A DNA stretch of 64,000 bases from CAYFLR01 sp964343805. GTDB lineage: Bacteria > Bdellovibrionota_B > Oligoflexia > CAYFLR01. Position 1 is the first letter of the stretch, and every line of letters starts with the position of its first letter. The position numbers and the translations under genes were made by a program. The notes beneath the pieces were generated by a model. The model was not told the DNA's origin. It worked only from the letters and a program-made list of their open reading frames with translations, and did not search any database. The stretch lies in the NCBI GenBank assembly GCA_964343805.1, contig CAYFLR010000004.1:1-64000 (forward strand), in the 5' to 3' direction. Below are positions 24,995 through 34,314 of the stretch, one piece after another.

Positions 24995-26376
24995 TACTTG
25001 TTTTTAAACCAAGGACCGGTCACAATGGCTTCATAAACTCCTTTATGAGAAGTAGAAATACCATAAATTAGCTTTTCATTGGTAAGAAAAAGATCGGTTA
25101 TTTGTCTACTGATTTTACTGGTGGCTTCATGGTTTTTAAATAGTTCTGCCCAATTGGATTTAGCAGTTAAATAGACCTCATTTTCCACAGTATAATGTTC
25201 TTCGTTTTCACAGGCATAGGGCATATTTTCAATAGGACCCGGAGCTTGATTTTTGAGATTGATGGTGTCCACTACGATGGTTCCGGGGGTTAAACAGTTT
25301 TCCACATGATGTTTGGAGATTATGTACTCTTTTCCTCTTAACTTCTCAGGAAGTTTGATGCCATTAATGATAATATCCGCCTCTTTTAGATAATTTTCAA
25401 TCTGACTTTTTTGGGTGGTGCGACGGGTCAATATTTGGATCTTAGGGATCTCATTGGCCATACATTCTGCAAGAACTCCCATGCAGGTTCGCCCATATCC
25501 TAATAAGACCACATTGGCTTGTTGAGGTGCTTTCGCCTTGATGCTTTTATTTTGAAGAAGCTGAAATGCAAAATGGGTGGCGGCATGTCCATTTTCTCTA
25601 AAATGCTGAATGCTGCGATCTCCTAAGGGAAAGGGGGGATGCATATTGCGGTAGTGCCGGATGGCTTCTTCTCCCTCTTTAGCTTCAAATTCGGCGAGAT
25701 CAATGAAATAACCTGGGTGATCAGATAAACTATCTATGAGAGATGGGGTCTTGATGGTTTTTTTATCGTAGACGAACACCGTTTTGTCATCGAATTGGGT
25801 AAATTCTTGAGTGGGTAAGGAGGATTGCATAATTATCAGATTCTTAGGGTTACGGTTGCCAATGCGATGAATGGCTCCCACCATCCGTTCATCAAAATCA
25901 ATAAGAACGAAGGTCAGTTCCGAGGGGAGCACATAGGTCCCATCAATAAAGTGTTGGACTGCTACTTTGGAAAGGATATTTCTGTTATCCACCTTTTTAG
26001 GGCTTTGAACAATTTGATCCATCCATACCAGAGTGATCTGCTTATCATGTAAAGTGGTGAGGGTTTTCTGGTCTAGCTTCTTGGATAAGAGAGCAAAAAT
26101 AGTTGTGAGTGGGGAGATTTGATCTAAATGGTTTAAAAACTCAACGTCCATGGTCAGGATAAGATCTTTATCTTTATAAATCTCTGATGGGCTTGCCACC
26201 TTGGCACCTGCATCGAGGAAATCACGGTCTGTAATCTGGAGTTCTTGTCCAGCTCCTTCTTCAACTGTTACAGAGAGTCCTAAGTCCACCATGCATTTGA
26301 TTTGTTCAGGAAGTAGGCAGACTTTTTTTACTACTGCAATTTGAAAATAGCGGATTTCACTCATGTTTGACCTCAT
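24994..26376 (-). CDS. Alanine dehydrogenase/PNT-family-like protein
   Basis: The N-terminal half resembles the AlaDH/PNT N domain (LGLSVTVEEGAGQELQITD..FLDAGA). The C-terminal half has a Rossmann nucleotide-binding loop GYGRTCMGVL near residues 290-300. At 460 residues it is longer than alanine dehydrogenase (about 370), and the family's usual catalytic Lys/His segments are not obvious, so the substrate is unknown. It may act like the saccharopine dehydrogenase relatives that share this fold. The ATG at 26376 overlaps the previous stop as ATGA; an ATG four codons later has AGGT in front. It is in an overlapping operon with a metallo-beta-lactamase and a radical SAM protein. Confidence 0.7.
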   Translation of the reverse strand: MRSNMSEIRYFQIAVVKKVCLLPEQIKCMVDLGLSVTVEEGAGQELQITDRDFLDAGAKVASPSEIYKDKDLILTMDVEFLNHLDQISPLTTIFALLSKKLDQKTLTTLHDKQITLVWMDQIVQSPKKVDNRNILSKVAVQHFIDGTYVLPSELTFVLIDFDERMVGAIHRIGNRNPKNLIIMQSSLPTQEFTQFDDKTVFVYDKKTIKTPSLIDSLSDHPGYFIDLAEFEAKEGEEAIRHYRNMHPPFPLGDRSIQHFRENGHAATHFAFQLLQNKSIKAKAPQQANVVLLGYGRTCMGVLAECMANEIPKIQILTRRTTQKSQIENYLKEADIIINGIKLPEKLRGKEYIISKHHVENCLTPGTIVVDTINLKNQAPGPIENMPYACENEEHYTVENEVYLTAKSNWAELFKNHEATSKISRQITDLFLTNEKLIYGISTSHKGVYEAIVTGPWFKNK

Positions 26377-27056
26377 GGGATGTGTTTAAGAGCATTGACA
26401 TCTTTAGCTAAAAAAGCCGGGCTTTGTTCTAATTCTTGCGATAGGGTGGTAGAGTAGAGGGGGGAGTATTGATGTCCAGGAAAAATATAAGTGTTATTAG
26501 GTAGTTTTTTTAATTTGTCAATAGAGTGAAACATTTGCTCTATATCTCCTGTTTCCAGGTCACATCTGCCACAAGTCCCTATAAATATAGTATCCCCCGT
26601 CAGTAGATAATCCTCTTCAGCATTTATTAAAAAACAACAGGCTCCGGCACTGTGACCAGGAGTGTGGATTACATTAATATTTAGTGAACCCAGTGAAATT
26701 TGAGACCCTTCTGAGATGGGAACAAACCGTTGGGAATGCTGGGATTGAATATCTTTAAGACGGAAATTTTCTTCTGGATGAAGGTAGATGGGGACTTGTG
26801 GGTAGTTATCTAAAATGAGATCTAATCCCGCTGTATGATCAAAATGACTGTGGGTAAATAACACCTTGTCTATAGTAAATCCATGTTTTTTCAATTGGGA
26901 GAATACACCTGTTAACTCAGGCCTGAGGTCAACTAAGGCTGCCTTTTTACTACTCCAATCCAATATGAGGTAGATAAAGTTGAGGTGAGGACCTAATAGG
27001 AATTGAGCGATAGATTGGCCGGGTTTAAAAGGTGCTTCGCTCTTATTGTTGATCAT
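26373..27056 (-). CDS. Metallo-beta-lactamase-fold hydrolase, glyoxalase II-like
   Basis: Zinc-binding residues are all present: THSHFDHT (HxHxDH), HTPGHSAG (third His), LTGDTIF (bridging Asp) and FPGHQYS (last His). The length (227) and the GDxxF and PGH motifs put it with glyoxalase II, persulfide dioxygenase and related thioester hydrolases. GAGG lies 8 bases before the ATG. It is the first gene of the overlapping three-gene unit, suggesting it handles a small metabolite that the AlaDH-like and radical SAM proteins also act on. Confidence 0.88.
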   Translation of the reverse strand: MINNKSEAPFKPGQSIAQFLLGPHLNFIYLILDWSSKKAALVDLRPELTGVFSQLKKHGFTIDKVLFTHSHFDHTAGLDLILDNYPQVPIYLHPEENFRLKDIQSQHSQRFVPISEGSQISLGSLNINVIHTPGHSAGACCFLINAEEDYLLTGDTIFIGTCGRCDLETGDIEQMFHSIDKLKKLPNNTYIFPGHQYSPLYSTTLSQELEQSPAFLAKDVNALKHIP

Positions 27057-27070
27057 ATGGATGCCTCAAT

Positions 27071-27097
27071 TAAAGCTTCTTAGAAATTATCCGAAAT
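27071..27097 (+). promoter_or_regulatory. Weak FliA-like promoter motif
   Basis: TAAAGCTT (27071-27078), 11 bases, TCCGAAAT (27090-27097). The -35 part agrees with the sigma-28 consensus TAAAGTTT at seven of eight bases, but the -10 is poorer than in the four better sites. A TATAAT-like sequence just downstream is an alternative for the housekeeping sigma factor. Confidence 0.3.
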
Positions 27098-27116
27098 AGT
27101 ATATAATGGAGGAATT

Positions 27117-27530
27117 ATGTTCAATATGAAAATAAGGAAACGGTTATTTTATTTCATATGTATTGTTTTCCTTTCTTTTATAGCAGGTTGTGAATGGGGC
27201 AGTCCTCCGCCCATTGAAGGCACCTTTTACTATAGCACTGTGAAAGAAATATATAGTTTAGATATTAAAAGGATGAATGAAAACCAATATATAGTATCTG
27301 GTATGGGGGATGATGCCGTGTTCACTTGGAATCCGCCTTCTCTTAGATATCGAGACAAGGAAAAAGATGTAATGCTTTGGTATCATGAGGACTCTGATAC
27401 TTTTGCCGTTTATATAAGTAAACAGCGAGTGGGGGTGGTGGTGAGAGATCAAAAAAAGGTCGTGCCTTTTGAAAAGCAAAACCCCTTTAAAAGTCTGGAT
27501 AAATCTTGGAAAAAATCTCTAAAGAGATAA
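27117..27530 (+). CDS. Small lipoprotein, function unknown
   Basis: The signal peptide ends in lipobox IAGC (C25). The mature part of about 110 residues has a strand-rich stretch (YYSTVKEIYSLDIKRM, FTWNPPSLRY) and a Lys-rich tail. GGAGG is 4 bases before the ATG. It is divergent from the metallo-beta-lactamase gene and overlaps the nitrilase-family gene by 12 bases tail to tail. No family recognised. Confidence 0.8.
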   Translation: MFNMKIRKRLFYFICIVFLSFIAGCEWGSPPPIEGTFYYSTVKEIYSLDIKRMNENQYIVSGMGDDAVFTWNPPSLRYRDKEKDVMLWYHEDSDTFAVYISKQRVGVVVRDQKKVVPFEKQNPFKSLDKSWKKSLKR

Positions 27531-28328
27531 TTTAAACTGAGATTGGCTAATAAGCGGTAACCTCTGCCTGGTATCTTTCACCATCTCTAAATCAATTTCT
27601 TCCAAAATAGTCCCCTCTTCACTATCAATCATCTTTACAATTTGACCCATGGGATCGATTATGGCGGAATGGCCATAGGCATGGTAGCTATAATTTTCGT
27701 TTAATGCGGGCGAACAGACTAATAAATAGCATTGACTATCTAAAGCTCGACTTTGCAGTACAATATCCCAATGAAGGGGACCGGTGACCGTATTAAAAGC
27801 TGCTGGAGCAACTATTATCTCTGCACCATGCAGTGCCATCGTTTTTATCAATTCTGGGAACCTGAGGTCAAAACAAATAGCCACTCCGATTTTACCCAAA
27901 GAGGTGTCTATTACTGTCGCTTTATCCCCTGCTTGAAAGGTGGAGGATTCTTGAAAGCTCATGCCTGGCAGGTCAATATCAAAAAGATGAACCTTACGAT
28001 GTTTGCCAAGGAGTTCACCCTTTTCAAAAACAAAAGAAGTATTATATAAATGATCTTCTGCTTTTTCCACCACACTTCCCGCAACTAAGACTAAGTTATG
28101 TTCTTTGCTGGCTTCACGAAGTGTTTGGAGTAGATGAGAATCTAAAGTAAGGGCCTCTTCCCTAAAAATTTTTACATCATAGGGGCAATGAAAAATTTCT
28201 GGCAGAATGACTATGTTGGCTCCAGCTTTAGCGGCATTATTCATGTGAATAAGGGCTTTAGCCAGATTTTCTTCTGGGTTTTCACTCACTGCCATTTGGA
28301 AAATGGATGCTTTTATTTTGGAACTCAT
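27519..28328 (-). CDS. Carbon-nitrogen hydrolase (nitrilase/omega-amidase family)
   Basis: The Glu-Lys-Cys catalytic triad of the nitrilase superfamily is visible: ILPEIF (Glu), KHRKVHLFD (Lys), and VAICFDLRFPE (Cys). Its length of 269 and the FHCPYD and LHGAE segments fit the Nit2/omega-amidase or deaminated-glutathione amidase (Nit1) group, which removes ammonia from alpha-keto acid amides or repairs deaminated glutathione. It should be cytoplasmic. AGGGA is 8 bases before the ATG. Confidence 0.9.
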   Translation of the reverse strand: MSSKIKASIFQMAVSENPEENLAKALIHMNNAAKAGANIVILPEIFHCPYDVKIFREEALTLDSHLLQTLREASKEHNLVLVAGSVVEKAEDHLYNTSFVFEKGELLGKHRKVHLFDIDLPGMSFQESSTFQAGDKATVIDTSLGKIGVAICFDLRFPELIKTMALHGAEIIVAPAAFNTVTGPLHWDIVLQSRALDSQCYLLVCSPALNENYSYHAYGHSAIIDPMGQIVKMIDSEEGTILEEIDLEMVKDTRQRLPLISQSQFKLSL

Positions 28329-28628
28329 AGTTGTTTCCCTACCTTTTTTGGGGGTAATAAAGGTGACTGTCTGGTGCTTAGTTAAAGGAATCTAGAAGTC
28401 AGTGTCAAAATAAAACTTCTTATATCGCCTTTTCCCTAATTTTCAACAATGGATGTGGAAAACTGGGGAATTTTATTTTTTTTTGCCCCTCTATTATTTA
28501 AGATTTGTGGAGTGTTTACATTTTGCATAGTTTTTGGGCATAAAAAATACTTGATATAAGGAAAATGGTCTGTTAAAAAAATCAGTCATTCAAAATATCC
28601 CCTAAATTCTCCATGGATTGGAAATAGT
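28329..28628. other. 300-base intergenic region between divergent genes
   Basis: AT-rich spacer between the nitrilase-family gene (minus) and the ABC exporter operon (plus). It must hold promoters for both. A weak plus-strand candidate is TTGCAT (28523-28528), 17 bases, AATACT (28546-28551); TTTACA at 28515 is an alternative -35. No small coding sequence or clear hairpin was seen. Confidence 0.4.
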
Positions 28629-30356
28629 TTGTCTAGCTTGCCTCACATAAAACTCTTTAAGACGCGCTCAATCAAGGATGGGACCCTTGCTCTTTGGTGG
28701 GATTTTATCCGCCAATACTGGAGGGTGTATTTAGCGGGAAGTACCTTTGTTATTCTTACCAATCTCACCGAAGTGTTTATTCCTAAGTGTGTGGAATGGA
28801 GCATTGATCTTCTCAAAGAGGGGAAGGTTCCCTCTTTTCTAAATCATTTTGAAAGTCAGCCTCATATTTTATTTTACTGGGTGGTTATTTTCTTTGTTTT
28901 TTCCATCATTATTCAAGGTTTTTGTCGGGCTGGCTGGAGACTCACTTTAGGTCGTCAAACCCATCAAGTGGCCTCTTTTTTTAAATCTTCCATTTGGCAG
29001 CAATCCCGTAACTTTCCCCGATTAAGTTTAGCCAAAACCTACACTCCTGGTGTCTTGATGAGTATTGCTACCAGTGATGTGGGAGTGGCTCGTTTTATTT
29101 TTGGTTTCACTTTAATAGGGACCATTGACGCTATTTTTCTCACCACTCTCTCTTTACTTGCTATGCTTACTATTAATATAGAGCTCACCTTAATGACACT
29201 TTGTGTTGTCCCTATCATGCCGATCATTATTGATCGACTCGCTCGTTTGGAGAGAAAGTTTCATAAAATAGCTCAAGAAAACCTTTCAGTGTTTAATCAT
29301 CTTACCTCGGGAGCGGTCTCCACCGTGAGGCTTCAACGCATCACCGGAACAGGTAAGTTTTGGGAAAATAAATTAGAAGAAAAAGCAGATCAATATCGAA
29401 AAGATCGTCTAAAAGTGGTGAATACCTCACTCGCATTTATCCCTTCTTGGGGGGGCATTTCCATCGTCTCTTACGTTATCCTTTTTACTTTTGGTGTAGA
29501 TAAAATTATTGCAAAAGAAATCACCATTGGACAATTCGTGGCTCTGCAAAGTTATGTATTTTTATTAGCAGGACCTCTGGGAGAAATTGGTTATATCATT
29601 TCTGAATGGCAGAAATCCTATGCCAGTTTAGAACGCATAAGAAATGTATTAATTGAGCCCCTTTCTTCCCATTGTGAATCAAAAGAGCCCATCCTCAATC
29701 AACCAAAAAGGGGTGATGATTTTATCACGGTTAATAATTTGACCTATCGCTATCCCAAACAAGAGAGAGAAATTCTTACTAACTTTAATCTAAAACTAAA
29801 ACATGGGAAACGCATAGGAATTATAGGCCCCATTGGATCGGGAAAAAGTACTTTATTGGAGATACTTGCCGGTTTGGAGCGTGATTTTCAAGGTGATGTG
29901 CATTTATTAGGGAAAGATATTCGTCTTTATCTTCATGAAGACATGCGTAAGCTCATCTCTTTAGTCCCGCAAAAATCCTTTCTGTTTGCAGACAGTGTGA
30001 GAAATAATATTCTTTTAGGCCATGAGGCATCAGATGAAGAGCTTTGGCATTATTTACAGGTGGCCGAAATTGCAGATGAGGTGAGGGGTTTTGAAAATGG
30101 GTTAGATACAGAATTAGGTGAGTGGGGAATCAATTTATCAGGAGGACAAAAACAGCGACTCACGTTAGCAAGAGCTCTTATTCGTAAACCTAAACTCTTG
30201 CTATTAGATGATTGTGTGAGTGCAGTGGATACGGTCAAGGAAGAAAATATTTTAAAAAGTTTAGACCGTGAATTAAAATCAACTTCTCTGATATGGAGCG
30301 CTCATCGTGATTCCACCTTGGCTTATTGTGATGAGATAATCGAGTTAAAACTATGA
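28629..30356 (+). CDS. ABC exporter half-transporter, degenerate-site subunit
   Basis: Six transmembrane segments (about 20-310) are fused to an ATPase domain with Walker A GPIGSGKS (about 402), signature LSGGQKQR (about 503), Walker B LLLLDDCVSAVD (about 525) and H-loop SAHRD. The residue after Walker B is Asp where the catalytic Glu normally stands, so the ATP site built from this Walker set is expected to be weak. Its partner, overlapping by ATGA, has the complementary pattern, as in heterodimeric exporters such as BmrCD/TM287-288. The start is TTG at 28629 with GGAAA 5 bases upstream; no ATG occurs before the first membrane segment. The substrate is unknown; drugs or lipids are typical. 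Confidence 0.9.
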   Translation: MSSLPHIKLFKTRSIKDGTLALWWDFIRQYWRVYLAGSTFVILTNLTEVFIPKCVEWSIDLLKEGKVPSFLNHFESQPHILFYWVVIFFVFSIIIQGFCRAGWRLTLGRQTHQVASFFKSSIWQQSRNFPRLSLAKTYTPGVLMSIATSDVGVARFIFGFTLIGTIDAIFLTTLSLLAMLTINIELTLMTLCVVPIMPIIIDRLARLERKFHKIAQENLSVFNHLTSGAVSTVRLQRITGTGKFWENKLEEKADQYRKDRLKVVNTSLAFIPSWGGISIVSYVILFTFGVDKIIAKEITIGQFVALQSYVFLLAGPLGEIGYIISEWQKSYASLERIRNVLIEPLSSHCESKEPILNQPKRGDDFITVNNLTYRYPKQEREILTNFNLKLKHGKRIGIIGPIGSGKSTLLEILAGLERDFQGDVHLLGKDIRLYLHEDMRKLISLVPQKSFLFADSVRNNILLGHEASDEELWHYLQVAEIADEVRGFENGLDTELGEWGINLSGGQKQRLTLARALIRKPKLLLLDDCVSAVDTVKEENILKSLDRELKSTSLIWSAHRDSTLAYCDEIIELKL

Positions 30357-32149
30357 GCAGTTATTTGCATAAAGATGAATATAAAGATCAAAAAGGAGAC
30401 ATTAAATCCTTCTTTTATCTGCTCCGGTTTGCCGCACCTTTTAAAGGCCGTTTTATTCTTGCTTTAAGTTTAATTATTGCCACTGCTCTTTTTTCTATCT
30501 ATTCGGCTCGGATGCTGGGTTATTTTGTAGAAGATGGACTCATTAAAGAGGACTATAAAATAGCTACCACCTTTGGAATTGTGGTGATTGTCTTAGAAGC
30601 TCTCTCTCTTCTCAGCTATTGGTTAGGGCGTGTTCTTTTGACCAATGCTTCTTCCAAAGCTATTTTATTTATTCGTAAAACTCTTTTCAAACACATTCAT
30701 CGGCTCCCTATATCCTATTATGATCGTACCCCTTTAGGTCGTACAGTCACACGTATTACTCATGATGTGGAGGGGATCGAGGACTTTTTCTCTGGTAGTT
30801 TAGGGCGAATGTTTCGTTCCTCTTTTATTGTCATCATAGCTGTAGTAGCTATGGTGGCCACAGATTTAACCATTGGTCTTATTTTAATCCTGTCAATGCT
30901 ACCAGCCGTGGCTTTAACTTTGCTGGTAAGAAAACCGGTCCGTCTAGCCAATCGAGAAATGGCCAGAAGAAATAGCGCTATCAATGCCCGACTTTCTGAG
31001 TTTATTGGTGGCATCAATGTGATCCGAATTTTAGGTTTAGAAAAGTGGTCTAAGGGAAAATTTGATCAATTTGTCAGAGAGCATTTAGGTGCAGTACTTA
31101 AAACCAATTTGCTCTATTCTTGGTCCCGTCCCCTTACCTCCATGTTTTGCAATTTGCCATTGGTGTTGCTTCTTTTTATTGGTGGCGGGCGGGTTTTTGA
31201 TGGCACACTCAGCATTGGTCTTTTTGTGGTTTTTATAAGGTACTGTGAAAGGTTTTCTCGCCCCATTATTGAATTAGCTAGAGAGGTGCACTCCATTCAG
31301 CAAGCTTTCGCCAATGCGGATCGAATTACCCAGTTTTTAAAAAGTCCAACCGAGGTGGATGAGCTGGGAGACAATGGCACTTTTGTTTCTTCCAAACTAA
31401 ATGGAGATATTCGTTTTAACAATTTGCATATGGAGTATGTTAAAGGAGAGAAAGTTCTGCAGGGAATTAATTTCCAAATTTTGGCCGGGATGAAAGCAGG
31501 TATAGTAGGGGAAACGGGAAGTGGTAAATCAACTTTGGTGAATTTAATCACTCGCCTTTACAATTTTCAGCAAGGAGAAATTTTACTAGATGGTCGCTCT
31601 ATTTTAGATTATGACCGATCATTTATCCGGGAACAGATTGGTTATATTTCCCAAGAAGTGGTTATTTTTGAAGGCACCATTCGAGATAATTTACTTATGG
31701 GTAAAGAACTTACCGATGAAAAAGTACTCGCAGCCTGCTCTAAAACAGGCCTTTGTGCAGTTTTTGATCACACGGGCATGAACTTAAATACACCCATTTT
31801 AGATCAAGGAGCTAACTTAAGTGTGGGAGAAAGACAAGTTATTGCTCTGACCCGTGTTCTTATAGAAGATCCCGCCATACTCATCATGGATGAAGCCACC
31901 GCCAATGTGGACCCATTTTTTGAGGAACTTATTCATGAGGCTGTCAACACAGTGATGGAGGGACGAACCTGTCTGATTATTGCTCATCGTTTGTCGACTC
32001 TAAAATCTTGTGACCGTCTCTTTGTATTTAGTAAAGGCGAACTTAAAGAGCAAGGGACTCATGAAGAGTTGATTGTGCTGGATAAATATTATAATAGATT
32101 TCTGAAAGCAGGATCAGGCTCCTCTAAAAAGAAAAGAGATAATTCATGA
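30353..32149 (+). CDS. ABC exporter half-transporter, catalytic-site subunit
   Basis: Transmembrane domain (about 25-330) followed by an ATPase domain with Walker A GETGSGKS (about 386), signature LSVGERQ (about 490, deviating from LSGGQ), Walker B LIMDEATANVD with the catalytic Glu (about 511), and H-loop IAHRLS. Paired with the preceding subunit it gives one consensus ATP site (this Walker set with the partner's LSGGQ) and one degenerate site. The start overlaps the upstream stop (ATGA) with no separate ribosome binding site, so expression is coupled. The C-terminus is Lys/Ser-rich. Confidence 0.92.
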   Translation: MSSYLHKDEYKDQKGDIKSFFYLLRFAAPFKGRFILALSLIIATALFSIYSARMLGYFVEDGLIKEDYKIATTFGIVVIVLEALSLLSYWLGRVLLTNASSKAILFIRKTLFKHIHRLPISYYDRTPLGRTVTRITHDVEGIEDFFSGSLGRMFRSSFIVIIAVVAMVATDLTIGLILILSMLPAVALTLLVRKPVRLANREMARRNSAINARLSEFIGGINVIRILGLEKWSKGKFDQFVREHLGAVLKTNLLYSWSRPLTSMFCNLPLVLLLFIGGGRVFDGTLSIGLFVVFIRYCERFSRPIIELAREVHSIQQAFANADRITQFLKSPTEVDELGDNGTFVSSKLNGDIRFNNLHMEYVKGEKVLQGINFQILAGMKAGIVGETGSGKSTLVNLITRLYNFQQGEILLDGRSILDYDRSFIREQIGYISQEVVIFEGTIRDNLLMGKELTDEKVLAACSKTGLCAVFDHTGMNLNTPILDQGANLSVGERQVIALTRVLIEDPAILIMDEATANVDPFFEELIHEAVNTVMEGRTCLIIAHRLSTLKSCDRLFVFSKGELKEQGTHEELIVLDKYYNRFLKAGSGSSKKKRDNS

Positions 32150-32490
32150 ATATATTGAAATTTCAGACCGCTCTGGCTGATTTCGCTAAGGAGCGAGATT
32201 GGGACCAGTTCCATTCTCCAAAAAACCTAGCCATGGCCATTTCAGGAGAGGCTGGTGAATTGATTGAACTATTTCAATGGCTCCCCGAACATATGGAATT
32301 TACAGAAGACCCCGAACTCCATCAAAGAGCCAAAGAAGAAGTTGCTGATATTATCCTCTATTGCTTGCGATTCGCCGAAAAGATGGATATTGATTTAGAA
32401 GAGGCGCTCACCCAAAAAATGCAGCAAAATGGGGAAAAATACCCTGTGGCCAAATCCAAAGGATCTGCCAAAAAATACACTCATTTATAG
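32146..32490 (+). CDS. MazG-like/dCTPase-type nucleotide pyrophosphohydrolase
   Basis: A 114-residue all-alpha NTP pyrophosphatase. The Mg-binding helices show SGEAGELIELFQW and EEVADIILYCLR, the EExxE...ExxD arrangement of the family, and length and sequence style are closest to DCTPP1-type house-cleaning enzymes. It would remove non-canonical or excess dNTPs. Its ATG overlaps the stop of the exporter gene (ATGA), so it is in the same operon, although a functional link to export is not obvious. Confidence 0.88.
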   Translation: MNILKFQTALADFAKERDWDQFHSPKNLAMAISGEAGELIELFQWLPEHMEFTEDPELHQRAKEEVADIILYCLRFAEKMDIDLEEALTQKMQQNGEKYPVAKSKGSAKKYTHL

Positions 32491-32502
32491 TATGGCTAAG
32501 TG

Positions 32503-32518
32503 ACTGTAAACCTACAGT
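32503..32518 (+). terminator. Weak hairpin after the exporter operon
   Basis: ACTGTA and TACAGT form a 6-base-pair stem with an AACC loop, followed by TTATTTG. The stem is short and AT-rich, so this is only a possible terminator for the ABC/dCTPase operon. Confidence 0.25.
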
Positions 32519-32531
32519 TTATTTGCTTGCT

Positions 32532-32559
32532 TAAACAATCTATTTTCACCCTCCGATAA
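32532..32559 (+). promoter_or_regulatory. FliA (sigma-28)-like promoter motif
   Basis: TAAA (32532-32535), 16 bases, TCCGATAA (32552-32559), 39 bases before the lipase-like lipoprotein start. The -10 is identical to those before the genes starting at 20996, 55232 and 56555. The spacer is one base longer than the classic 15. Confidence 0.55.
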
Positions 32560-32598
32560 GTTAATTGTCTTTAATAAAAGGAGAGGAACTTTTTAAAT

Positions 32599-34260
32599 AT
32601 GGGTTTTTACGGTGAATATAGTGGCAACAAAGGGTGGTTTTATACTCTATTTTGCCTCTTACTAATGGGAATCCTCCTTAGCTGTGGAAAAACTCCTGCT
32701 CCTACCAATAAAGTTATATCTCCGGAGAATAAGGCAGGAACCACCGCCGATGCGAGTGAGGCGGGAAACAATTCCAATCCACTTGCCAAAAGAGCTGCCG
32801 GCTATATAGATGTGGAAGCGGGAGAGAACAATAATGACTCTGCGACAGAACCAAATTATCCAACAGAGCAAAAGAAAAAAGCAGTTAAGTTAATCAAAGC
32901 CGATCATACTCTCTATGAAACTATTCCCTTTAGTTTTCCCCTGCCCAAAGAAGTGGGGGATGGTATTACTTACCAAGTAACCAATGCTCCCTCAGGTGCT
33001 AAATTAGATAATGGTTATTTACACTGGCTTCCCGGAAGGGGGCAGGTGGGACTATTTACTTTCAATTTGGATGCTATGGAAGGTGAAAAGGTACTTTCTA
33101 CCAAACCTTATACCATTCAGGTTAAACAGCTCCCAGATGACTTTTTAAAATTCCATGGTCCGGCTGGGGTCTATGATGATGCTGATATTGGATATATTTT
33201 TGTCCATGGGAAAACCTCCACCAATTTGTGTACCGAACCAACTGGGGCATCCAGCTATTGGCAGGGAAGTGAAGAAATTATTGCCCCTAATGAACAGTTA
33301 CGAACCTTAGTTTGTTATGATGGAACGGAAGCAGTAGAAAATGTAGCTAAAAAGGTTGCGGAATCAATCATAGCGGCTCCCTGTGGCAAATATGGAAAGT
33401 GCATAGTAATTACCCATAGTATGGGAGGATTGGTGATGGAGCACATCTTTCTTCACTCTTCTCCTAAGGATGTTTTAAGGCCAGCATTATATAAAGACCA
33501 TGAACTTTACAAAAAAGTTAAATTGAAAACAGCCATGACCATTTCTATTGCTTCGGCAGCAGGAGGGTCTAGAGCGGCTGATATGGTTTTGGATCTTAAT
33601 GGCACTGGTTTCCTAGAAAAAATTGAAGGTTCTTCCATGGCTTCTGATTTCCAAAAAGACAGTGCTTCAACTGAGAGTTTAACCGTGGCTCAAAGCTCTG
33701 CAGTTTTGGCCCCTGCTTCGTTGGATCCTGAGGTCTTATTCATGATGGTTCCGGGTTATTCACCTATCGTTAAAATGCAGTTTGAGGGGTTATTGGATAT
33801 TTGGTTGGGAGAGCAGAGTGAGCCAGATCCTCTTCTTTTCAATGGTTCCATCGACTATGCCAGAGTAGATAGTATTGTCGGTTTTTCATCTCGTAGTGAT
33901 GGTGTAATCGCTTTTCGTAGTTCCTGTGGTATTAAAAGCTACTATGCGGATGATGGTCCTGGTCATGATGAGTATCTCAATGATCATGTGAAATATTGTG
34001 TGGAAGAGCCAAAGAAGGATAACCATTATGTTTGGTTCTTATCAGAACTCCATCATAATTTAGTGGCTTGGCCGGTGGACTGTGTAGAGAATAATTACAG
34101 GTGTAATATATTAAAACCCTCCTCAGGAACTTTTAGTTACTTTACCTCCGAACACTCTGGTAAAAGCGCTATTCACACCATAAGAGCTCTATTGACTGCA
34201 GAGCTTCCTTACGATGCCACCAATCCCAGCTTTTTGATCAAGAATTTATCAATCGAATAA
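32599..34260 (+). CDS. Lipase/esterase-like lipoprotein
   Basis: A lipobox LLSC at C29 follows a longer than usual N-region. Residues 30-95 are low-complexity, Asn/Glu/Lys-rich. About 100-175 looks like a small Ig-like domain, and an alpha/beta-hydrolase domain begins at about 195: FVHGKTSTN (oxyanion region) and nucleophile elbow THSMGG with Ser274. This is typical of secreted triacylglycerol lipases and PGAP1-like esterases. Several Cys in the hydrolase domain suggest disulfides in the exported protein. It is preceded by a FliA-like promoter motif and AGGAGAGGA, and followed in the same direction by a subtilisin-like protease. Confidence 0.82.
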   Translation: MGFYGEYSGNKGWFYTLFCLLLMGILLSCGKTPAPTNKVISPENKAGTTADASEAGNNSNPLAKRAAGYIDVEAGENNNDSATEPNYPTEQKKKAVKLIKADHTLYETIPFSFPLPKEVGDGITYQVTNAPSGAKLDNGYLHWLPGRGQVGLFTFNLDAMEGEKVLSTKPYTIQVKQLPDDFLKFHGPAGVYDDADIGYIFVHGKTSTNLCTEPTGASSYWQGSEEIIAPNEQLRTLVCYDGTEAVENVAKKVAESIIAAPCGKYGKCIVITHSMGGLVMEHIFLHSSPKDVLRPALYKDHELYKKVKLKTAMTISIASAAGGSRAADMVLDLNGTGFLEKIEGSSMASDFQKDSASTESLTVAQSSAVLAPASLDPEVLFMMVPGYSPIVKMQFEGLLDIWLGEQSEPDPLLFNGSIDYARVDSIVGFSSRSDGVIAFRSSCGIKSYYADDGPGHDEYLNDHVKYCVEEPKKDNHYVWFLSELHHNLVAWPVDCVENNYRCNILKPSSGTFSYFTSEHSGKSAIHTIRALLTAELPYDATNPSFLIKNLSIE

Positions 34261-34314
34261 AAAAAACTTATCGTATAATTTGTCACTTGGGTTAAATCAA
34301 GCTACCATATTAGT

